From: Pollenia angustigena
Taxonomy: Eukaryota > Arthropoda > Insecta > Diptera > Polleniidae
Reading direction: 5' to 3'
NCBI GenBank assembly: GCA_930367215.1
Contig: OV884057.1
Span: 261,472,339 to 261,536,338, forward strand
DNA: 64,000 nt
Of this stretch, positions 56,548-64,000 are shown piece after piece (the first letter of the stretch is position 1; each line of letters begins with the position of its first letter). The translations under genes and the position numbers were made by a program. The notes under the pieces were generated by a model. The model was not told the origin of the DNA, made no database searches, and saw nothing but the letters and a program-made list of their open reading frames with translations.

Positions 56548-56760
56548 CAGGGGTCTAATCACCGCATGCGATATCGAGCAAACTTGATCGAAATTATTTA
56601 TTTTGGTATCATGAAACTCGATATCGACTGAAATGTATTGAATTTGAAATAATAGCATTCAATACCGAGTAACTCGACATTACATTTATCGAGTTTTCAT
56701 TCGATACGTCAGTGTCTATCGTATGCAAATAATTCGATACGAATGCGGTGATTAGACCCC
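56548..56760. mobile_element. GATATCG-rich MITE, copy 2, 213 bp
   Basis: CAGGGGTCTAATCACCGCAT on the left and the inverse GAATGCGGTGATTAGACCCC on the right. Internal TCGATATCGA and GATACGTCAGTGTCTATCGT blocks match 26042-26290 but in inverse order, so the copy is inverted. The right terminal CTG is changed to AAC. Confidence 0.75.
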
Positions 56761-57434
56761 AACATCATTTTAACAAAGAATACAATTTAATCAAGTAAGA
56801 ATCTAGAGTAGGGAAACTGTATGCCTACTCCACTGTCTGATCTATATTTGGGATCTATGGGCTATTATGGTTCTACTAGTTCAGAGTTTTGTTATTCGGT
56901 TTAAATTTGGATATTTGGGCCAGGCCGTATTTCATCCAAATATCAAAATCTATGTAAGTTAATTCGTTATACCCGCAACCAAATAGTGAAGAGGAAAAAA
57001 AATTGTTTTTTTATATTGTGTTGTAGGGTATCATATGTTCGGGCTAGACCGACAATACTACAGACTATAGACAGAAAATTAAAACAAAGGCAACAAAGCT
57101 TCGTGGGAAAAATGCTTTAACATTTTCACATACGCGACCTAAACTTGGACAATTAAGCAGGCCTATAGAAGATACTACACATTGCAAATGATAAGGCAAG
57201 AATGGAGAACAACTAGTAGTCTACCTGATACTTAGCATCGATTTTTTATTCTTAATGCAGTTAATTAAGAATACAAATTTTAACACTATTATCTATTAAC
57301 CGATCTGTTCTTAGGTCAAGATACAAAAAATTGTTTTTGTTGGACTTGGCTTTAATATGAAGTAGGGATGTAATGATACGCCTTTTTGCCGATACAATGC
57401 CGATAACATACTCAGAAAGAAATGTAATACTGAC
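56761..57434. other. Non-coding DNA with a dispersed-repeat tail
   Basis: GTAGGGTATCATATGTTCGG then GCTAGACCGACAATACT at about 57025-57060 is the 3' end of the 15399-15940 family. The rest is unrecognised. Confidence 0.5.
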
Positions 57435-58429
57435 ATCGATACTAGAGTTGTCAACCGATTAAGAATAATTCGATTAATCGATCAAACAAAACCATACCCT
57501 TGTTCGAATAATTTTAAAACGATGATTTTCGAATAACGAATAAATCGATTAATTAATATCGATTAATCGAACAAAATGAGTTTATGCCATAGACTCGTTT
57601 GAAGGACCACATATGAACCGACCATTTTGAGACCGGTTTGAAATGCATTGACAGTCAGTTGAATTGAAACCGGCGTGCAGGAAACTTGTGTTTGCGTTCC
57701 ATTTGTTCTCAAAGAAAATCGAAATGATTGTGATAATTTCATTACAATTTGTTATAATTTAAGTTGCAGGGTGGGTGGAAAACGATTGAAACTTTTTTCA
57801 AAGCAATGATTTCTAAAGGGCTTTATTGCAGTTGCGTTTTACCGTCTGTTCTGGGCTTTAGTCTCATACCTTTCTAGTGATTTTATACAAAATGTAGGAG
57901 AGTTAAAAAATATTGTTGCCATAGCCCTGGTTGTAATTAATATCAATGTTTAGTAAGCAAAACCCGTTTTCAGTACTCATTGTATTTAAAAATTTATTCT
58001 ATGTTCTTTTAAACAAATATTAACAAACAATTGAGTAGGTTAGTTGCAAAACTCGTTCGTTACACAATTAAAAATACGAGATGACAATTGATTCTAACAG
58101 TTCTTTTGGCGCTGTGCGAGAAGAAATATACTAATTGTATCAATGCATATCCTCTGCCATGATTTTTGCACGGACTTGCATTGATTTTGCAACTCACCTT
58201 CTCAATTGTATCAACTGTTTTATTTCTAAGTCAAACGTTAAACAAATTTCGAGAAAGGGGATTTTTCAATTTCGGTTGAAAAATTTAGAAATAAACAAAA
58301 AGCTTAAAAATAAAGAATTGATTTATAAAAATTATTTCTTGAAAGTAGAAAATGTTATTGTTTGATATTTTTTTTAAAATTATATATGTATTTCTTTACC
58401 ATTTGCGTAATTCTAGCAATATTAACATT

Positions 58430-58860
58430 GAAAACGATGTAGTGGAAGTTAACCCAACGACATCAAGATATGCCGAACTTGGTCCAATGGAAAAATATAT
58501 TCACCCCTATCGTGAATAAAAACTCTTTAAGAGTTTTTTCCCTTTTTCCATTTTTCCTATGTTAATTCAATTGTGAAAATTGGAAAAGGGAAAAAACTCA
58601 CACGGAATTTTTATTTACGATAGGGGTGATTAAGAGAGACAGCGGTTGTTCTATAGAAGAAATTGTAGACAGAAGTTTGGCTGAAGATGGTAGGTCTGCC
58701 AACGCCTTTCGTCCAGAGTTATATCGGATTATTAAGGAATTAAGGGTTTAACGATGCCTTTAAGTAATACAACAATTTGAATTAAGATGAAAAATGTTAT
58801 GCATCAAAAAAAAAAAAAAGAAGTCAAAGCTGATGGAATGGAAGATTTTGCATAGTAATT
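58430..58860 (+). pseudogene. hAT transposase fragment, disrupted
   Basis: Homologous to 37683-38000: AACGATGTAGTGGAAGTTAA before, and AGAGACAGCGGTTGTTCTAT after, the MITE insertion. GAAGATGGTAGGTCTGCCAA encodes the EDGRSA motif. Several small deletions (around 58710 and 58775-58850) break the frame in addition to the insertion. Both copies lack the catalytic core. Confidence 0.65.
58502..58628. mobile_element. 127-bp MITE with CACCCCTATCGTGAATAAAA ends
   Basis: CACCCCTATCGTGAATAAAA (left) and the inverse TTTTTATTTACGATAGGGGTG minus its first base (right) bracket complementary GGGAAAAA/TTTTTCCC tracts. ATT flanks both sides (58499-58501 and 58629-58631). Copy 1 of the hAT host lacks it and shows the empty site near 37746. 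Confidence 0.8.
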
Positions 58861-59299
58861 TTTTTGTAAAAATATTTTTTTATTCATTATTCTCATCGAT
58901 TAATCGAATAAATTTTTGATTTAATTGTTTGATCGAACGAACAAAAACAATTATTTAAATTATTCGAACAACGTTGAAAGGCGAATAATTGACAACTCTA
59001 ATCGATACCGATAATAATATTAAATTTTAATTCAAGGTAAAATTTACAAAACTCAAACAGAAAAAATTCTCCAAAATTTTTCACCATTTAAAGCATTAAT
59101 CAAAAATAAAATCAGTTTTAATTAAAGATTTAATCAAGTGAATTAAACGTTTAATCAAGTGAATTAAACGTTTAATTAAATGATTAAAAAAAAAACGAAT
59201 TTGATTTTATTGTAATGTTAAAAAAATAAAAAATGTTTTTATAGAAAAGAACAGTGTAAGAGATTATTAATATTTAAAATGGAAATGAACAAAATCTTT

Positions 59300-59975
59300 G
59301 TCAAAAATACAACAAGGTATTCCCAACTTTACCTGCAGTAGTAAATATTCTCTCAGATTCGACAGAACTCATTAAAAAACTTAAGTATTTCTGCACCAAG
59401 TGGATCTGCGTTTCTAGAAATATTAGGAGATCTAAGGTATATCTCGACTTATTTAACAGAACCACAGCTGAAAATGGACTGAGGCTCATTCATTTTCAAA
59501 TAATTTGTTCACAAACGCTCCAAAGGTAATTTTTAGACTAATCAGAACTTTTATTAAGCGTAGGGGTGACCGTGTCTTCCACAATTTCAGAATGCATTGT
59601 CGTAGTAACTCAAGAAGACGTTTTTCGAAAAGATTGAAGCCGTTTGTCTTTAAAATATTCGAAGAATTTTAGATAAACAATGGGTTTCCTTATTCTCTTA
59701 GCCCTCCAATATTTTATTCAGAACTAATGCTAAGTAAGTCGCCAATTTTTTGGGCCTCTGAACTATTACCTACCTCGGTTTATTCATTTAATATATTTTC
59801 TAATGTTCGAAGACTGTTAACTAGCGGAATAACGTCAGACAAAGTAGCAGTGATCTTGCTTATGGATTTTGTAGTCTCTTTAAAGTAACCCAAAATATTT
59901 AGCAAAATTATGTTTATTCTCACAAAAATCTCATTTAAAATTAGCAAAAAAAATCTTAAAATATACAAAATTTTT
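59300..59975 (-). pseudogene. hAT transposase C-terminal remnant, separate from copy 2
   Basis: On the minus strand an upstream piece (59968-59780) reads YFKETTKSISKITATLSDVI then PLVNSLRTL. This is the usual hAT segment ahead of the dimerisation domain. A downstream piece (about 59489-59301) reads YLSFLMSSVESERIFTTAGK, matching the hAT C-terminal dimerisation motif (SxESERxFSxAG). Stops and frameshifts separate the pieces. Its ends were not found. The orientation is opposite to the element 300 bp to its left, so it is a different, older insertion. Confidence 0.7.
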
Positions 59976-60533
59976 ACGTTTTATGTATGTTTAGCTATGG
60001 TGCACAGCAAAACGTGCAAAACTGGACGTCGTTCAATTCGTTGTTGTGTGTTTGCATCTGTCAAAAAAGTAGAATCAGTGTAAAATTGTACTGACAAGTT
60101 ACACAGCAAACGAGTATAATCCATATAAGTATCGAACGCATTAAGTGGGATTTCTTTCCACATCTGCATGCGTCTTGAAAGAAAGGTCAAGAAAATTTCG
60201 TGGTTTCGACGTCCAGCTAGGATGAATTGTTTTTTTTTTTTTTTTTTGTTGGTTCATATGCAAGAATATTGCTTAATCATATGCTACTTTTCTGCCTCAT
60301 TATACGCTACTTTTGTTGCTACATTACATGCTACTTTAATGCTGTATCTATTCTATGCTTAAAATCTACTTCTCTTTGTACTTTATTTTTGTGCTACGAC
60401 TACAAATATTTCTAAGAAAATGTGAACGTAGTAGCGAGGTAGTTAAAATATGGTTCTGAACTCTTTCCGTTTTTCAACTAGACTATTCAGTACTTTTTTT
60501 TGTAACTGCTACTTTTACTGCTTGTTCATCTTT
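59976..60533. other. Non-coding DNA with a short degenerate tandem
   Basis: ATATGCTACTTTT, ATACGCTACTTTTGTTGCTA and CATGCTACTTT repeat loosely at 60278-60340 after a T run at 60229-60247. No gene assigned. Confidence 0.4.
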
Positions 60534-60642
60534 TCGAACGAAGATTTCGTTCGCTTAACTTACATTTACAACAAAAACAAATTATTAAATATTGCTTTAC
60601 GTGTTAGTTAAGAGAAGGAAGTCTTTCGTTCGAAATCAATGA
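60534..60642. repeat. Small inverted repeat, TTCGAACGAAGA type
   Basis: TTCGAACGAAGATTTCGTTC on the left pairs with AAGTCTTTCGTTCGAA on the right, with CTTAACT and AGTTAAG inside. Possible 109-bp MITE. Confidence 0.5.
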
Positions 60643-61240
60643 ACAGGCCTATGTAGCATATTTAATTTTAGGTGTAGTCATACTTTAACAGACTTCAACA
60701 GATTCAAAAAAACTCGTTATTGCACTTACAGTTGCTGGAAAATGAACGAAAAGTAAAACTTTATGCAAAATTGCACAGAGGGATAAATAAAACGTACTGG
60801 AAGTAAAAAATAAAAAATTATCTCAAAAAAAATAAAAAAATTATTGTACCAGCTGCTTTAACAACTTTGTTAACTAAAAATAAAACTCACTCAGGCCATG
60901 GAATTCTAGATGGATTTGACTTGCTAAAAGTTTTCTTCCAATTAATTACACTTACAAAGTATTTAGAGGTACTTACAATTTAAAATATTTTCAGGTAAAA
61001 TTATTAAATAAATTGTGTTAAAATATTATTTTCTTGGGGGTTATTTAAGACTTAGTTAAGTAACAATATTACAAAAGCAACAAAAATTGTACAAATATAA
61101 ATTTCAAAAAAGAGCCGAATTTGTTACAGTATAATTTCGTAACCTGGAGCCAAATTTTACGATATCGATTGATATTCCCAATTATAACTGTAGTGTAATT
61201 TCGATTTGTGCCGTAGACTTTAATTTGTCAAATAGTCTAG
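60643..61240. other. AT-rich DNA, nothing recognised
   Basis: No structure seen. Confidence 0.5.
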
Positions 61241-61466
61241 AACAAGGCGAATTCATACCAGGTAATCTCGGTACTACAACAAGTACAACTCGTACAAAAA
61301 CCACAAGCAATTTGTTTTTGTAAAATCATTGTACAATGTCAAAAACAGAAATAAAACAAAACAGAAACAAAGATAATATAAGAGAATAAACAAAATTTTG
61401 ACATCCAACAGTGATTTTTGCTAATATCAGCAGGGCTTTTAAGACCACCTGTAATAAATTCGCCTT
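61241..61466. mobile_element. About 225-bp MITE of the AAGGCGAATTCATAC family
   Basis: AGAACAAGGCGAATTCATAC on the left and the inverse of AGACCAAGGCGAATTTATTA on the right, each next to a CAGGT segment. Relatives at 3344 and 48439. Non-coding. Confidence 0.7.
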
Positions 61467-62149
61467 GGTCTAGAATTAAATTTTTAAATTATTTTTATTT
61501 TTAAATTAAATTTTGCCCAGCTTTCCCGGAAATATTGGAGTTTAACGGCAAAAGGATAAATACGAAAAGAAAATTGTACTTTGTTTCGGTTCTTAAGAGT
61601 ATTTGTGAGTTTCTTATTGAGAGGAAGAAGAAGAAAGATAGAGGAAAGAAAGGATTAACGAAGCAAATTTCGCAGTTATTTGTGAAATTTACAAGTAACG
61701 AGTTAAGCGAGACTTGATTATAATTGATAATTATCAATGTGTATCAATAAAACGCTGTATGTGTGTGTACACTTTTCTTGCTGAAAAAAAAATTGTGTGC
61801 ATCAATTGGAACGTAATGGAAACTTGAGCTTCATATTTGAATTTTAATTGGTTTTTCTTGTTGTGAAGCAGAACAATTAATACATGATAACAAGCAATCA
61901 ATTAAAAATAAATGTGATTTAAAAATATAAAAAATAACATTTAAATTTTTGGCATTAAAATCTTATTTTATTAGTTTTAATTGAATTGCGCTTTCGTTTT
62001 ATTTGTTTTGGTTTAATTAATCTTATTTGTTTTTATATTCAAAACGAAAATTGTTATTTTTTCTAAAAGCTTTGAGAGAATTTAGACAATAATGTAAAAA
62101 AAAACTTATTTTATATATGTATAAGCAAACTTAAACTAGTGCGCTTCGC
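61467..62149. other. AT-rich DNA, nothing recognised
   Basis: A 60-codon ORF at 61535-61717 has a lysine-rich stretch and no domain; not called. Confidence 0.5.
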
Positions 62150-63095
62150 TACCCTCTTTAAAAGGAACTAAGTTAATATTTGTACCAAATTTTAATAGTC
62201 TTACTGTGACCATTCTCCAGTTATACAGAAATCTATATTGTCTTTGTATTAAAGTGCCCCTCGTGCGTCAGCACTACAGCCTACTTTTTGACAGATGTTG
62301 TGCATTTATAACCGTTGTTGCCGTTTATCCAATACCGTATATTTGAACATACGCTGTGTATTGAAAACCATTTTATTTTTACCAAATTAGGAAAATTTTA
62401 CACTTATCGTTCTTGAAATATACAGAATGCTTTTTTGAGCCACGCCCACTTATTAAATCCCGCCCACTTATTGACTGATGCTGCGTATTGATTACCAAAC
62501 AATTTCTACCAAATTTAGAAACTTAAGCTGTGACAGTTCTCTAGATATATTGAAATCTCTTAAGCCCTTGCATATATGGTGCCACGCCTACTTATTGATA
62601 ATCCAGCTATGTGTTCCTAATTTCGACAGTTTTTGTGCTTACCATTCTTTAGATTTAAATAAATATATTTTGTTCTACAGACACTTTTCCAATGCCGCCC
62701 ACATTTTATCGGCTGTTGCGTATTGATTGCCAAGCTTTTTGATCCAAATTTAGAAACAATAGCTGTTACCGTTCTCTAGATATAGAGATAAGATATTATG
62801 TCTTTCTATGGGAGGTGCCACGCCCACTTCCCTTATCCCACCCTCAATTTGTCGGATATTATGTATTGGTAACCATAATATTTGTACTTTATTTAGAAAC
62901 TTTAGCTTTTCCCGTTCTTCAGATATAGAGAAATCTATTTTGTCTTTCTATTGAAGGTACCCACACCCGCTTTAAAATTCCAAAAAATATATATATAGCA
63001 TATAGCTCTTTCCGAGCTATCAGTTATATACTGTTAGCGTTTTATTAAGATCGGTTTGGCGGCTTAGGAGGCTATAAGGTTCAAACAAACAAATA
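62150..63095. repeat. Dispersed repeat with ~150-bp tandem subunits
   Basis: About five diverged units each contain AAATTTAGAAACTTWAGCTG, a GTTCTCTAGATATAGAGA-like phrase, GCCACGCCCACTT and GGATGTTGTGTATTGATAAC-like phrases. The block closes with GATCGGTTTGGCGGCTTAGG then AGGCTATAAGGTTCAAACAA plus an ACAAACAAATAAA tail. A fragment is at 900-1290. No coding domain seen. The A-rich tail could mean a retroposed element. Confidence 0.6.
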
Positions 63096-63476
63096 AACCT
63101 CACAGCTGAAGAGAACCAAGTGAAGAAAAAAAGTCGAAAATATTTTGAGTTTGAGTATTTTTGTTAAGGTATATTGCCATTAACTTCGGAAGTTTTTGAC
63201 TTGGATTTATTACCATTTCCTAAAGAATGAAACACTTGTTAATTAATTTCGTTACAGAACTGTATAGAGTTAAACTTCGTGGATAATTTCGCACTAGTTT
63301 TAAACTACATATATTAACTATATTTTATGACTTGGTTCGGTTCAGCTCTGAGCCATCCATATATTGATAGAAGTCTGTCTGTGAAACCAGTGCAGTATCT
63401 ATAGCCCATATGCACACCGGATATAAGCATTTAACGCTTTTATTCATTCTAACTGTTGTAATTACAGTTTGCTATC
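63096..63476. other. Non-coding DNA, nothing recognised
   Basis: No repeat partner or coding signature noticed. Confidence 0.5.
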
Positions 63477-63479
63477 TTA

Positions 63480-63796
63480 AGCGGCCCATACACTTGCAAT
63501 TTTATTGTATATGATATTCGGCATATTCTTTCCGTTTTGTCCTATATTATGCAATAAGTAACCCAATGGTTTCATTCATTTAATAAAAAGGTGAACATTA
63601 ACCTATAGAAATATCATAAATAGCATTGTACAATTTTGCCAACGAACATCACTTTCTTTTCGTGGTGCAATAAAAATCAAGAGTTTTTTGATTTTTGCCA
63701 ATATATTGTGCCACCTTGGAATATCACATACACATTGGCGATATAATTATACAATACGTAAAATAGAACAATTTTATTGCAAGCGTATGGGCCGCT
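63480..63796. mobile_element. 317-bp MITE with TTA duplication (PIF/Harbinger-like)
   Basis: AGCGGCCCATACACTTGCAA on the left and the inverse of AGCGGCCCATACGCTTGCAA on the right. TTA flanks both sides (63477-63479 and 63797-63799). Very clean ends suggest a fairly recent insertion. Confidence 0.85.
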
Positions 63797-64000
63797 TTAA
63801 TTTTGTGTAAAACATTCGCCTGTATGCATATTTACTTAAAAGTAAATGTGTTGAATACTCCATAAGGCATTCTTCTATAAGGGCTACTCAACCATGTGAA
63901 AATTTTTCAGCATAACTGATAAATTTTTAAAATAAAGTTTTCTTGAGTTATTTCTTCTGTTGACTTCAACATGCGGTCGGTGGTAGTAGTGGTTGTTCCT

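Larger units (their letters stand above)
57443..59000 (+). mobile_element. hAT element, 1,558 bp, copy 2, perfect 8-bp duplication
   Basis: The ends TAGAGTTGTCAACCGATTAA and ...ATAATTGACAACTCTA are inverted. ATCGATAC flanks both sides exactly (57435-57442 and 59001-59008). It is collinear with copy 1 over both ends and the transposase remnant, with diverged middle sequence (57600-58100). A 127-bp MITE sits in the coding remnant at 58502-58628. Confidence 0.9.

Overview
This window is AT-rich, non-coding eukaryotic DNA, most likely from a fly and probably a calyptrate (blow-fly or house-fly type). I infer this from the dense mix of insect-type transposable elements: Tc1/mariner, hAT, PIF/Harbinger-like, piggyBac-like and tRNA-derived SINEs. 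The ~1 kb dispersed repeats framed by motifs like TATACCCTCCACCAC and AACTTGTTT, and the absence of prokaryotic gene organisation, point the same way. No host protein-coding gene, rRNA or functional tRNA could be supported. The open reading frames are short, and the few that look like protein are broken transposases or one broken copy of a dispersed insect gene. The window is most likely a large intron or an intergenic stretch.

Layout. 0-3.7 kb: two copies of a G-run foldback element, a SINE and a 256-bp TA-flanked MITE. 5.5-10.7 kb: decayed dispersed repeats, a second SINE, two MITEs with 3-bp TAA duplications and a piggyBac-like MITE. 10.8-14.6 kb: a nest in which a 3.8 kb hAT-type element carries a 2.3 kb element, which itself carries small MITEs. 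14.8-16.6 kb: a long hairpin, a dispersed repeat and an intron-containing gene fragment. 19-23.5 kb: a mariner deletion derivative inserted in a SINE, a 1 kb inverted-terminal element and another hAT-type element. 24.9-31.3 kb: MITEs, a foldback relative with different arm motifs, and a 1.95 kb Tigger-like inverted-terminal element hosting other MITEs. 32.6-38.2 kb: several hAT elements, one bearing a Tigger/CENP-B-like fragment. 39.7-40.9 kb: an inverted ~1 kb dispersed repeat cut by a TA-flanked MITE. 44.1-46.5 kb: a three-deep nest (inverted-repeat element > mariner > foldback). 48.4-54.7 kb: more MITEs and foldbacks. 56.5-60 kb: a second GATATC-rich MITE copy, a second copy of the 1.5 kb hAT element and a separate hAT transposase remnant. 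61.2-63.8 kb: small MITEs and a tandem-structured dispersed repeat.

The most unusual material is the foldback family at 1-244, 2653-3234, 25465-26003 and 44912-45763. The three more complete copies share an internal core built on GGCCGAAGGCC and GAAGCCGGTGTT. Each copy's arms are built from a short G/C-run motif that seems homogenised within the copy but differs between copies. One copy (44912-45763) has 37-bp identical ends and a 9-bp target duplication inside a mariner transposase gene. All superfamily assignments rest on terminal motifs, target duplications and short peptide signatures read by eye; none was confirmed by database search.
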